From Melitaea cinxia (lineage: Eukaryota > Arthropoda > Insecta > Lepidoptera > Nymphalidae): a stretch of 64,000 nt of DNA. The stretch covers positions 5,667,001 to 5,731,000 of the forward strand of contig NC_059401.1 in assembly GCF_905220565.1 (NCBI RefSeq), given 5' to 3'. Made by a program: the position numbers and the translations under genes. The notes under the pieces are model-generated. The model saw only the letters and a program-made list of their open reading frames with translations. It made no database searches and was not told where the DNA came from. Below are positions 45,343 through 56,280 of the stretch, piece by piece; positions within the stretch are counted from its first letter, which is position 1, and every line of letters begins with the position of its first letter.

Positions 45343-45985
45343 TATTTAATAAATTAAGAAAAACTATAAGTATAATTAAAAATATATAATATAAATAATT
45401 AATTAGAATAACATATAATTGTTATTTAAAATAACTTCTCAAAATTAACTTATGTAGACACAAGTGCTAAATATTTGATCAGTTATTATGCTTACAGCTA
45501 TATGGACAAAATATCACAAATAAAAAGATATAGACCTACAAAAACATTTAAAAAATAAGACGCCTTACTGCTAATAATAATATAGAGTATTTTAGTTTGA
45601 TTGCTCTATAATAATTTCAGGCGCTTTTAGCGATTCAATACCAAAGAACTACTAATACAAAGCACTAAGAGCAACATCTTCGAAACTCAAAACAATATAT
45701 ATCAAACTATTCTTCTTTTATTCTTTTTTGTGCAAATAGCCAAATAGTTTTTTAAATTCTTGTATCGTTTAACATTCTTAAAGACTCAGACATGTAACTG
45801 TAATTACTCTACGTAGGTATGTGCCCTCTACGCCCATACCCCTACATCAATAAAGAGGTATTTTAATATTTCATATTTTAAAAGTAAAATGTACTCGTAA
45901 ACATTGTATTAATAAAACGTACCGCAAATATTAATTACACGTAATGAGAGTTCGACAGATTGCTAATGTGCTTGGAATTAATTAG
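45343..45985. other. A+T-rich spacer
   Basis: No gene or defined repeat recognised. Confidence 0.4.
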
Positions 45986-46140
45986 TGAAATGGAGCTAGT
46001 ATTTCGAATGCAATCTGTGTAAATCGGTAAAATGGCGGGGAGTTGTGGCGCCAAAGATACAAATCTAGCATGTCGGGTCGACTGACCGCCGACCTCTGGA
46101 ACGGTCATAGGATTACGTCACCGTAGGGTGTTCTAGAATA
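45986..46140. promoter_or_regulatory. G+C-richer unique island
   Basis: The patch carries a Kozak-like ATG (aaaatggcgg) opening only 17 codons, and the motifs ttacgtca (CRE-like) and aacggtca/gacctct (nuclear-receptor half-site-like). It has no match to the repeats in this window. It may be a conserved regulatory element; there is no direct proof. Confidence 0.2.
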
Positions 46141-46555
46141 AAATATAAATAGATTCAAAATAATCAACATTATTAATTTTAAATCATTTATAAGATTTTT
46201 TTTTTTGTAATATGCATACGCGATAATGTAAAATAACATTTGTATTCTACAATATTAAAACTTACTCATAGTTTAACAATAAAAAAATGTCCACAACTAC
46301 TTCACAATTCTTTATTTGTATTTTCAAATGTGGATAAATAGCATTATTAAAAATAAACAACCATCGACTGTAAATTTCTCGTCAAAATGACTTTTACGCC
46401 GTTGTGTGGATGCATTAAATACTAACACAGGTCACCCAGCGTCAGCCCTTGGAACAACGTCCTGTATTCGCTCTAAAACATTCCCTTACCTCGTCTAAGC
46501 AATAAACCTCGGTAATTACGGAATAGCTTTGTACCTGGACTATGGGCGAGAGTAT

Positions 46556-46651
46556 TTATTTAATCACTTTGACTAGAAAATAATGGAGGGGCCTCACTGC
46601 CCTCCCATCAAAATTGTTCGTGGGTAATCTATCGCACATCGTGTCGGCCAT
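46556..46651 (-). CDS. Possible short ORF or first exon, 31 codons
   Basis: ATG at 46651-46649 lies in a strong start context (tcatcATGGCC). The frame runs 31 codons (MADTMCDRLPTNNFDGRAVR at the start) to TAA at 46558-46556. A GTGAGG after codon 18 could be a splice donor, which would make this a first coding exon continuing to lower coordinates. The surrounding 46400-46680 is G+C-richer than its flanks and not repetitive. No family recognised. Chance is a real possibility at this length. Confidence 0.2.
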   Translation of the reverse strand: MADTMCDRLPTNNFDGRAVRPLHYFLVKVIK

Positions 46652-47233
46652 GATGAGATCGGTTTAGTGTAGCGGATATAATAATTTCAATACTCTTAAT
46701 TATAAGTTTATTCGGTGTTCGAGGCTTAGGGTAAACTATAAATGTAATTATGAGTGAAATCTGTCCTGTTTGTGGTTATTATAGCGCTGATAGGATAACA
46801 CGAGCACAAAGGGTCAAAGGTCAATTTATACGATCAGGACTTAATTAAATGGTGAAATTTTATGACAGAAGGATAATTATTTAAGCGTCTGAAAACAGGT
46901 AAGTAGAGTAATTATAAACTTTGACTTCGGTCTAAGAGGACGATATTTATAAAATTGTTTTCATTAGTAGGTATTTTAGATTTTGGAAATTGTGATGAAA
47001 TGATACTTTTAAATTCCTTTCGTTCATAAAATTACAACTTATTACTAAATTATAATTTACTAGGGTAAATGGGCTATCCAACACAAAAACAATTCGAATC
47101 AGTAATTCCTGAGATTAGCGTGTTTAAACAAAGAAAAAAAACTTTTCAACTCTATAATATAAGTATAAATGCTTAGATTTTCTCGCAAAAAATGTCATAT
47201 TTAATTTAAAACGATAAGTTATTCCATACCTAT
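46652..47233. other. A+T-rich spacer
   Basis: If the short ORF at 46556-46651 is real, its promoter would lie here; nothing definite is visible. Confidence 0.35.
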
Positions 47234-47480
47234 CTAGTCGGTAGAGACTCGCCCGCGGGAACCATGGTATTCCTGCGTAAATCCGATTTCACGAGAATTC
47301 CGGGCTAAAAAGTAAATAAAGTAAAAAGCCTATATGTTGCTCCACAATTTCCTCTATCTTCCAGTGAAAAATCCCATGAAAACTGGTTCAGCCGTTCCAA
47401 ATATTGGTCCGCACAAAAAGAAAGACAGAAAGACAAACATTTTAAAATCGTTTGTGTTTTAGTATCATGTAAAGTGTTGA
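47234..47480 (-). mobile_element. Decayed Helitron-like repeat
   Basis: CTAG at 47234 is followed inward by 'ctcgcccgcgggaaccatgg', 'gttcagccgttccaaatatt' and a gaaagacagaaagac run. This wording is common in lepidopteran Helitron-type repeats. The base outside CTAG is not the expected one, and the 5' end is not fixed. Confidence 0.45.
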
Positions 47481-48692
47481 AGCACATACTAAAATTTACA
47501 CTAATTACAATACAAATATATAGTACAGCAAAAACTACAGAGGCTTATACTGTGTAGATATAATTACTACTTATAAAGAATATTATTTAATAGCATTAGG
47601 AGATTCGAAATAGAGACGAACTTCAAAATGGATGACAATTATTTTACATCTATTTTAGTATATTAGAAAAATAAGCGCTAAAAATTCCTGACCTATATAT
47701 TTAATTCAAAATTGAAAAAAGAAAGTCTGGCTTGAATGGCGTTTGCCAATATAATATAGCCTGCTTGTTTGCTGGAATTTCTACCTGACTTTTTCATACT
47801 AAAGAAGATTTATATTATTTAATTTTTATCCATTCTAATTCGGATCTTAAACTATAGGATAATTTAGGAATATTCGCTATTAGATATGTTACAGCGATAT
47901 TAAACGTATTTTTTTTTCAATTTTTATTTTTTTGGCACAGTATAGAAATTTTGTTATTGACGTACTTTTGATACGGAGCTACAATTAAAGGTTTTTCAAT
48001 ATGGGCTACTGTAACAGGCTTCTGGTTAAATTATAAGACTACAATAAGAAAAACGTCAAAATATATACCACAAAAAGTTTTTTTAAGAAGACTCTCGCAA
48101 AGTTGAAGTTGCTGTGAATGATCCAAAATTCAATATTCGAACTGTGTGAATACTTAAACAACTAAGCGACTTCCATCTTTTTCTTCGACTCAAGAAATAT
48201 CTCTGGATTTAAAAAAAGAAATGAAGATGACGCAAAGTTAGAGCGGGTTTAGTCCCTACACTTGTACTTTAAAAGATTATTAAAGACTATCAAGCTTATG
48301 CTCAAAGAGATATTTTTGCTTAATGAAAAGTTATTTATAATCAATATTAATTTTATATCAAAACAAAAATCACTCAATACTAACATAACTATGAATATTA
48401 AATATATCATTAGAAATACATAACACGAACCTTTTAAATATTTATATCTAGTTCATTACTAGTGCGCTCGCTCGTCCTTACAAGGATAACGATGCCCGTG
48501 TACCGTGATTGGGGGTATGCACTTTTTGATTTCTTAGAGATAAAAATAGCTTAGGAGAATGTAACACAATCACGACATTGGTAGTAGAATTTTATAATTA
48601 ATAAAGATATTGTTCAGTGCGTGCTATTTATGAGTAAGTATATTATGGCATATGTCGGTCATATTTCTTGAGAGCTTTTTGTCACATTTTTT
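47481..48692. other. A+T-rich stretch without a recognisable gene
   Basis: A small G+C-richer word string at 48458-48515 (actagtgcgctcgctcgtcc) could be another Helitron end, but it lacks the hairpin. Nothing else is supported. Confidence 0.4.
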
Positions 48693-48946
48693 GAGTTTGT
48701 AATCCCACTGCTGGGCATAGCCCTCTTTCTCCATGTATGAGAATTGTCGAGTTTAATCCACCATGCTGCTTAACTGCAGGTTGGCGGATATATTCCATAC
48801 TATAGGTAAGTGTCTATAATAACAACCGAGACCGACAGCTTAACGTTTTCTCCGAGGCACGTTGGGAGTGACCCACAAGAACAAACATCCAGACTGACAA
48901 GCAATATTTACGCAAATATAAAATCCATTCCAAGCGGGAATTATTT
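48693..48946 (-). mobile_element. tRNA-SINE (family B), head truncated inside the B box
   Basis: Reverse tail ('gtaatcccactgctgggcat'), body ('atattccatactataggtaa', 'ccgagaccgacagcttaacg', 'acaagaacaaacatccagac') and the first bases of the B box (aagcgggaatt) are present. The tRNA-like head beyond it is missing. Confidence 0.75.
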
Positions 48947-49376
48947 ATTATTCCTGGGCTTAATGGCTTTCAGCTGTGCCAGGGGGTACTGTCGATTTCG
49001 CTAGTGTCACGTGGGATAGAAAAGACACGAAGGAGAATGATCAGTGTGGTTGAGATTGTAAGATACAGATTGATTAATGCAGACAGAAAAAAAATAGTCA
49101 GGCTTATGTTGTTAAACCACAACCTGAAACAACAGACAATAACATTAAAAGTACATCTAATATTTTAATTATATTAAGCTAGCTAATTCGTCTGTCTACC
49201 TAGTGAGTTATTGTCATTCCAACACTTCGGGTTACGAGCGACGATCGCTTCTTAAGTTTTTGCTTCGCCTGCTGCTACTTTAGTATGCGGTATAGGCGTA
49301 TGCGACGGTATCTGATACAATAAGATTTATATAAGTAACAAATACTAGTGTGTATTTTTATAAAGTTTATAGTCAA
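48947..49376. other. A+T-rich spacer
   Basis: No feature recognised. Confidence 0.4.
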
Positions 49377-49560
49377 CTGGATGACCCCGGCGAACTTCGT
49401 AAATATTTTTCGTGTCTTTTTTTTGAATTTCCTTTAATACAAATCTTATTCTGACAACGCCGAACACAAAACAAAAAATAATCCAGCTTGGTGCAGACTT
49501 TTCGAAGTTACACTTGTACGTATATTTCGACAATACAATTTTTTATATACAGTAAGAAGA
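49377..49560 (-). repeat. Decayed Helitron-like repeat end
   Basis: The words 'ctggatgaccccggcgaact' and 'aataatccagcttggtgcag' match a common lepidopteran repeat that normally begins ctag. Here ctag has become ctgg. Boundaries are approximate. Confidence 0.4.
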
Positions 49561-50952
49561 TACAATGATATCTTTAAAAAAATTGTGGCTCAGTGTTGTC
49601 AATCAGCTAAGCCATGCCAGCTAAGCAATTAGAAAACATATCTCGTGGACTAACTTCAACTGGTCAATATCAACACGGTATTCTTATTTATTACAATTTG
49701 ATTGGTAAATGGGTATGGTTAAGCCGAGTAACTAAGATGGTTCAGTATTTACATATCGCGAAACAACTATACGTACTAGTAGTAATATTATTTATATTTA
49801 TTTAGTGTTATTATAATGAATTTATAATTATTTTAAATAGTACGTCAACGCATAAATTCTGCCATAATTGGACGATAACTGCCTTGCACTAAAAACGTAT
49901 TTCGTATTTACATTTTAGTTTGAATTTAATTTTATGTTATCTGAATTTATTATACTAAACGTCAATGACATTGCATGCTCATCGATTATGTGTAAAATTA
50001 ATAATCAATATTTCAATTTAATTATGCGTTTTGTTATATTTATTTTGTACTGGACGACAATTTTCTTGATTTATTAGAATTTTTATTATTTTGTCTTATT
50101 AGATTAGTTATTATTAATAATGTTAAAAAGTTCTGAGACCCTTATTTTTAAAAAATTTGAATATCACGACAATTTTAATCGAATTTAATTAGTGTAATTC
50201 ATTTAATTTCAAATTTCATTTAAAATCCTATTGACCGTAACACAGATCTATAGTACCTGATATACATATCGTATTTTTAAGTAAGAGGATACCAAAACAA
50301 AATAATAAGTATATTATTTCAATAACCTTCCCATATATATTTATTGATATAAAGATAAGCAGTGATATATTATTTAAGTAGTAAAATAGAAACGGTGGAA
50401 GCTTTAGGAGTTGCGAGCCTGTCAAAACAAGGTACATTATCGGGGACGGCGCTGATAAATATACCACCCCGTACTGTCTTCCTGTTTCAAGCGGTTGAAG
50501 CGCTTTGCTGAGAAGCAGTACTAATCACCGGTTCTAAATCTAAGCACTGTAGCGCTGCTGGTGTACCTGTGACTTACCTACAAACTACGATCGCAAATCG
50601 ATCGAGAAAATGGATTGCTTTTATTTTCTAAACTGAAATAACAAAGTTAGTACTAGAATTCTCTTCATGCTAGCATATATTTTTAAAATATATAGGTTTG
50701 AGATTGCGAAAAAGATTTATTTACTTATATTAAGAATGAACTTTAAACAGTAAAATCAAGAGCAGTAGTATCATGTAGGATTGTATGTAATGATTTTATT
50801 TAGATTTACAGTTTTTTTTAAGTATTTACATTATAACTGAAAAACAAAGTAGCGTGTAGGTAATCAACAACATTTGGAGTCCACCTGTATATTAAAATTG
50901 GTTTTCAAATCCAAAAAGTTGAAATCTAAAATTATTTAATTAATTATTTAAT
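49561..50952. other. A+T-rich stretch with a unique G+C-richer piece
   Basis: The piece 50395-50620 ('atcggggacggcgctgataa', 'gtagcgctgctggtgtacct') is richer in G+C than its flanks and is not a repeat in this window. No long frame, clear splice site or hairpin of miRNA type was found in it. Confidence 0.35.
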
Positions 50953-51090
50953 TGGCTAGAGCGCCGACACGGTCAGTCGGAGACGCAGGTTCGAATCCCG
51001 CTGGAGCGGTCAATTTTTGATATGATATTCAAAAATGTTTAGAATTCCTAATGTGTGGGTAACACAAAAATAAAATCGTACATACTAAAA
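50953..51090 (+). mobile_element. tRNA-derived SINE or tRNA pseudogene fragment
   Basis: The stretch attggctagagcgccgacac resembles a pol III A box, and aggttcgaatcccgctgg about 30 bases later is a near-perfect B box with T-arm (one mismatch). The loop agtcgga would carry anticodon TCG (Arg), but the 5' acceptor strand is missing, so it cannot fold as a whole tRNA. The downstream 'gatatgatattcaaaaatg' looks like a SINE body. Confidence 0.55.
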
Positions 51091-51492
51091 TTATTTGTTT
51101 ATTCATCCATAGAAAGCTTCTTTTTAATTTTTGAGTTATGATAGGCGGTTTGGGATATATAAGTGTCCAATTTTTTTTCAATTGCTCATGTTGTAAACCC
51201 AAAACTCATTTGAAAATTTGATGAAATTTCTGAATTCCTAGTCCCGAATAAATATATATATTCCAAAATTGTTAACTCACAAAAATCCCCAAGGACTCAG
51301 TAGGTACATGATACTTAGGAAATCATCGCTAAAAGTAAAGAATTAAAGTTCGAATACCCATTTGCATTTTTATCGGAAATTCCACTCATCGCGAAATAAT
51401 AACTCAATAATAGGACTTGTGTGTGAGACTGTTGATAGCAATTCATCAACCAATATAAAAAATATTACACAGTATCGATATTACAATGTTTG
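51091..51492. other. A+T-rich spacer
   Basis: No gene or defined repeat recognised. Confidence 0.4.
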
Positions 51493-51672
51493 TATTATTT
51501 TTTTTTATACAATGATAGGCTTGCGTTTGACCACTATTTCAACTGATGATAAGTGAAAATGCGGTCTAAGATGGAGCACGCTTACCTAGAAGTAACCTAT
51601 TCACTCGCGACTTGAAGATCCCCAGGTTATAATTTTCTGGAAACACAGACGCTGGTAGAGAGTTCCATTCTT
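51493..51672 (-). pseudogene. LINE ORF C-terminus, 3' UTR and poly-A (minus strand)
   Basis: The minus strand encodes EWNSLPASVFPENYNLG, IFKSRVNRLLLGKRAPS and TAG (51568-51566), with no stop before it. It is the same family as 32690-32870. The 3' UTR (atcagttgaaatagtggtca in minus orientation) runs to a T run at 51493-51506, which is the poly-A tail on the minus strand. 5' truncation lies near 51672, where a ttccattc repeat begins. Confidence 0.75.
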
Positions 51673-52459
51673 CCATTCCATTCATTATTGTGTAATAATG
51701 GGATCACTTTTAATTTAAACATGATTTTGAATGCAATTAGCATTGAAATTACTTTTTGAAGTGACGTTTCAGCATTTTATATTAAAAAAAAATATATATC
51801 TATATATTTGAATAGAAACATTACTGTTGGTGTAAAGGAAAAATATGCTCGTTTCTATTTAAAAAATATTTCTTAGATTCAAGCGTTTCAGTAATGATGA
51901 CGCCGTTCTGGTGAAGTTTTGCGAGAAGTTCACCTAACGCTGACGGTCGCTGGTTTGATTTTCTCTCGGGGATATTTATATTTGCGCGCATATTTGTTTT
52001 AGGTCACATGTATTCCCTTATGTATTTACGTACTATTTCGTGAAATGACATAAAGCCTTCGATATTAGTTGTCATTATAGACAACTGATCTCGCTTTTCA
52101 TAGTCGTGAAATCATATTGCATTAGAGAATGATAGTAGATAATGCTCCAATTATTCCTATAGATAAGAAGAGAAAGCCTTTGCCTAATTATCGGATATTT
52201 GGAGACTGATTCGGTTTAGTTCATCTTGGCAAAAGGAGCTTCAGCGTTTTTATTTGTTTTTGCACAAAAAAATCACATATCTGATAGTATGTAAATAAAA
52301 GTAGTGAAACAATTTACTATGAATATTCGTGTTTCTAAATATGTGACCACTACGTTGAGTACGTACTCAAAAAAGTCAAATATTGTTTCTTAGTTAGTTA
52401 CCTTTTATTCAGATATGACTTAATCTATTACGTGCTGAGAAATTACAATACAATATAAA
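51673..52459. other. A+T-rich stretch; possible decayed tRNA-SINE head at 51905-52010
   Basis: At 51940-51985 the words cgctgacggtcgctggtttg and 'tctcggggatatttatattt' resemble a mutated B box and family B-type body. The rest is unassigned. Confidence 0.35.
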
Positions 52460-52700
52460 ATAAAACGAGTGTGTTTTAGACCACACGACTGAAGGAAAAC
52501 TTCTACACCACCTGGCCTGCACTGTGTCTTAGATATACGAAACGTAATTTGTTATGAGAGAAAGGGAGAAAGAAAATGTGTGCTCGTACCTCTCTATTTT
52601 GCTCTGTTCGCCTCGCCCGATCACACTCTTCGTAACGCTCTCATCACATATTTACCAGCTTAGCCGCCAAGTCAAGCGAGCGTAAAAAAGTTTTACTTTA
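52460..52700. repeat. Family E interspersed repeat, longer copy
   Basis: It starts 'acgagtgtgttttagaccac' and 'gaaggaaaacttctacacca', continues 'gatcacactcttcgtaacgc', and ends 'gcgagcgtaaaaaagtttta'. The inverted end words are shared with 26310-26445, which lacks the middle part. Confidence 0.55.
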
Positions 52701-52954
52701 AACATGAAGCCAATATAAAAACTGATATAGAAAACTAGACCTATTCTATAGTTTGTTTTTTTTTTTGCTTTTTGTGTAAATCTGTTTGCCAATCGACAAA
52801 GGCCTCCTTCAATCTTTTTCGTCTTTTTTTAAGCTATCATGTTTATTGCTTTCACATTATTGTATGATAAAATTATTATAATAATAATATATATATAAAG
52901 AGAGTAGGTATCTCGATTTAAGAGCTGATGTTTAAAATCGAATCATTTTTTTTA

Positions 52955-53225
52955 TATTACTAGATCGGCAAACAAGCGTACGGCTCACCTGATGGTAAGC
53001 GATTACCGTAGCTTATAGACACCTGCAACACCAGAAGCATCGCAAACGCGTTGCCGACCCAATCCTCAATCGCTCCAGGAGCTCTGGTCACCTTACTCAC
53101 CAACAGGAACACAATACTGCTTGAAAACAGTATTATTTTGCTGTGATCTTCTGTAAGGTCGAGGTACTACCCCAGTCGGGCTGCTCCATATTTTGAGCAG
53201 GAAATTCCTGCTGTGCCCTACCATT
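52955..53225 (-). mobile_element. Family C retroelement 3' end
   Basis: Close copy of 10196-10485: 'aacaagcgtacggctcacct', 'caccagaagcatcgcaaacg', 'ccaacaggaacacaatactg', 'agtcgggctgctccatattt'. A T run at 52948-52955 marks the poly-A end on the minus strand. Compared with the other copy it lacks an eight-base piece near 53019. Confidence 0.75.
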
Positions 53226-53331
53226 TGTCATTTGCTTACCATTTGCTGTAAAATTGTGTATTTCGGAAGTTAGTTGAATTGGATAATTATTTCTATATTA
53301 ATTACGTTAACTGCTTATATTTTATATCAAA
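53226..53331. other. Short spacer
   Basis: Between a family C element and a Helitron; nothing recognised. Confidence 0.4.
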
Positions 53332-53853
53332 CTAGCTGGTACCTGCAACCTCGTCTGTGCAGTATTAGTAAGTACTTCGTGTAGCTTATTATCTTCTCAA
53401 TGTCTATCTTTATAACAAAATTCATCAAAATTGGTTCTGTGACATAAAAATCAATTTGCCAAATACCAAATGTACATTAGAAATATATTATCAACTATTA
53501 TTGTATTTATAGTTCACTGTTTTTGCGATAATGGCTTACTCATAAAAGATAGCTATATACTGTTGTGGACTTTTTTGTAGAACTAATTAAGATAAACATT
53601 TCTCTTATACACTATATACGTGTAAACTCTACAGTTTTTGCAGCGTACACCAGAATAGATCGCAGATGGCAGATTTTTTCCGACTTACTTGACAATTATC
53701 GTTATATTTTGGACAATTCACACACTATCTCAAAAAATTATAGCCTATGTATTATTCAAATCTATTCGGTAGTTTTTGCGTGAAAGAGTAATAAACATCC
53801 ATACATATATACATCCATACATACATACTTTCGCGTTTATGATATTAGTAGGA
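53332..53853 (-). mobile_element. Non-autonomous Helitron, 522 bp, exact ends
   Basis: On the minus strand it starts TCCTACTAATATCATAAACG after A and ends gcaggtaccagCTAG before T. The start is a hallmark of a widespread lepidopteran Helitron family. A catacatac-type run lies just inside the start (53806-53830). The 72-codon plus frame inside (53565-53783) is not a known protein and is probably accidental. Confidence 0.7.
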
Positions 53854-54417
53854 TTTAAAACCAATTTAAATACCTACATAGATTTTGTAGTTACTATAAA
53901 CTACTAAATATTTGAACTAGCAATAAAAATACAATAAGTACATATAAATCCACATGAATAATATCAGATATAACTCAAAAGATATTGTTTTATTTCATTG
54001 TATCATACTGTAGTACGAATTTTCGAATAATGCTCTATTAATCTCACCACCCTTTCTTTGGAAAGTTGAAGGTTATAAGTTAGTAGAATACCTATTGCTA
54101 ATGCATTTTATACTGTACGATGAAAACAATAAGTACGAGATTGTTATACGTATTATTTAAAGGATCGATTTCAAACTTTAGGTCAGTTTGGGCTGTGTTT
54201 AGTAAGCCAGATAATTCGCATAGAAAATAGTTAATTTTTACTTATCAAATAATTCTTTAAGACGTTGAGGTCTATTAATCAAGCGAACATCTGTCCAGTA
54301 ATTAAACATTATAAAACTAATTTTATACCATTCAATAAAACTGTTTATGAATACTTTGTTAGTTGGAAATTAAAAAAAAATGAAATTAACAATTATTTAG
54401 ATTTCTTTTTTTTGTTA
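53854..54417. other. A+T-rich spacer
   Basis: No gene or defined repeat recognised. Confidence 0.4.
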
Positions 54418-54990
54418 TCGCAGGGTAACCCATTTACGGGTAATATCCAGGATGCTTGGGTAGGCATTCCTAGACCGTATGTCGGCTTCAACACTTGGGG
54501 GTGCAATACCGATCAAAACCCCTGCGAGAGCCTTTAGCCGCTTTAATTGGAGGGTCCCGGATCTCCAGGCAACAGGATCTTCCAGCGGCAGGCTGGCATC
54601 GGCGAAAAGACCAGACTTCTCCTCCATGGGGACTGTCCGGCTCACCTCTGAACAATCGCGACGACGCCGTGTCTAGCAGGACCGGGTTTCGGCGAAAAGA
54701 CCAGACTTCTCCTCCATGGGGACTGTCCGGCTCACCTCTGAACAATCGCGACGACGCCGTGTCTAGCAGGACCGGGTTCCCATCCCGGCCTGACACGGGT
54801 ACAGGGGCGTTACTGGAGGCGTATTAAGTAGCGCCTCCTGAACACCCCCGTTCATCGCCTGCGGACGGAGGCCTCGTCGGTGCCCCCCCTCCCCTCTCAT
54901 CCGCTCATTCTCCTTCTGGGACATTACTGTCTCGCAGAAGGAGACCATCACCTTCCAGGATTCGTCGTCGCCAAGCATCACGGTGATGAC
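54418..54990 (-). pseudogene. LINE ORF C-terminus and 3' UTR (family G) with internal duplication
   Basis: The minus strand reads VMLGDDESWKVMVSFC, ETVMSQKENERMRGEG, then extends past the stop position of the copy at 38285. It is followed by the G+C-rich 3' UTR and ends in cccatttacgggt (hairpin, in plus orientation), with a T-rich run just to the left at 54403-54413 that is likely the poly-A. A perfect 90-bp duplication is inside. The copy is 5'-truncated. Confidence 0.75.
54601..54778. repeat. 90-bp tandem duplication inside LINE 3' region
   Basis: Units start ggcgaaaagaccagacttct at 54601 and at 54691 and are identical for about 88 bases. The copy at 38285 has only one unit, so the duplication is private to this insertion. 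Confidence 0.9.
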
Positions 54991-55340
54991 GCTCGGCAGT
55001 GACAAGTCCCTACCGAATTATTTAGATTCCTATTTCTAGCATGTTTAATGTGGCCTAGGCCTAATGTAGTTAAATTGCCACTATGCGTAAAAGTGAGTCG
55101 GACTTACTTACAAATGGTTTCGTACGATTGTGTAATATATTTAACGTACTATTTTGCATCGACATACATGTGTGTTTTTAGTTGCCTGTTATATTCATTT
55201 TGGTCATTTTTTTTTTGCATTTGTTTGATGTTATAAAGGATATTTTGTCTGCTAAAATTCAAGCCCTTGGCCATTAAAAAATGCAGTGCTGTAACATATG
55301 AATAAAATTACAGGAAAGTCCAAAGTAAAAATGAATCAAA
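54991..55340. other. Spacer
   Basis: No gene or defined repeat recognised. Confidence 0.4.
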
Positions 55341-55354
55341 CGAGTTCAAAGATG
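55341..55354. repeat. Target-site duplication, left copy
   Basis: cgagttcaaagatg is repeated perfectly at 55575-55588 around a truncated SINE. Confidence 0.9.
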
Positions 55355-55574
55355 GGTGTTTGTGCAGTCCTTGTGGGTCTCCCCAGTGTGCCTCGGAGAG
55401 CACGTTAAGCCGTTGGTCCCGGTTGTTATCATGTACACCTGATAGCGATCGTTACTCGTAGTAGGGAATATATCTGCCAACCCGCATTGGAGCAGCATGG
55501 TGGATTAAGCTCTGATCCTTCTCCTACATGGGGAAAGAGGCCTATTCCCAGTAGTGGAATATTACAGGCTGAAG
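55355..55574 (+). mobile_element. tRNA-SINE (family B), 5'-truncated, young insertion
   Basis: Starts at ggtgtttgtgcagtccttgt, continues 'gagcacgttaagccgttggt', 'acacctgatagcgatcgtta', 'gcattggagcagcatggtgg', and ends attacaggctgaag. It is bounded by a perfect 14-bp target duplication. The tRNA head was lost during reverse transcription. Confidence 0.9.
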
Positions 55575-55588
55575 CGAGTTCAAAGATG
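55575..55588. repeat. Target-site duplication, right copy
   Basis: Second copy of cgagttcaaagatg (see 55341-55354). Confidence 0.9.
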
Positions 55589-55847
55589 AAGAATTTTCAA
55601 TTTATACTTCCAAAGTTTTGAAACATTAAAATGGATACCTACTTATTTCTTAATTTTTTAAACTACATAAGTCAATTACTAAAAACATACTGTCTAAATG
55701 TAAACAAAAGTATTTTGCAACATTTTCTTATTTGTAATTAAAATATATTTGCATTTCAAGGCGCAGTTTTCCGTTAGCAATAAAATATTTATAGTAACGT
55801 GCGAAAATTATGTCCATGAATTTAAAGTTACATAAAGTAATTAAAAA

Positions 55848-56280
55848 AAACCGGCCAAGTGCGAATCGGACTCGCGCACTGAGGGTTCCGTACAAACAAA
55901 ATTATTACAAATATTTTAATTATTTAATGTAACTATAAATTTATTCTTTTCGCAATTTTTTCTTTATCTGTGCTATAAGACGTTGCTTCGTACCAAGTTT
56001 CAAGATTCTGAGTTCACGGGAAGTACCCTGTAGGTTATGATTCCCTTGCGAGTGTCAAAAATCTGCAGTATAAGCGGCTGTTCTTTTGATTGCGTTGGTT
56101 TAGAAGTCTGATTTTATGACAGCTCCAAGGGACAATAGACTTGAGTATTTGATATGAATTTCAGCATGATAACTCCACACGTTCCTAAGAAAAAGGATCT
56201 TAATAGACAGATGGACAACAAAGTTATACTACTCGTATAAGGGTTTCATATTTTCCTTTTGAGGTACGTAACCCTAAAAA
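55848..56280. repeat. Family F interspersed repeat with inverted end motifs
   Basis: It opens ccggccaagtgcgaatcgga, with agggttccgtac at 55883-55894, and closes with gtacgtaaccctaaaaa (56264-56280). The two 12-mers agggttccgtac and gtacgtaaccct are inverted with one mismatch. The middle has 'accaagtttcaagattctga' and 'gacagctccaagggacaata'. No coding capacity. The 'ggccaagtgcgagtcggact' type of repeat is common in Lepidoptera. Confidence 0.6.

Noticed and set aside
45986..46140. Ecdysone response element
   Set aside because: Half-site-like words are present, but their spacing and orientation do not form a canonical inverted repeat.
50953..51011. Functional tRNA-Arg gene
   Set aside because: The A-box and B-box regions are good, but the 5' acceptor strand is missing and the T stem has a mismatch, so it cannot be an intact tRNA.
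53565..53783. 72-codon plus-strand frame
   Set aside because: It lies inside a Helitron with defined ends and resembles no Helitron or host protein.
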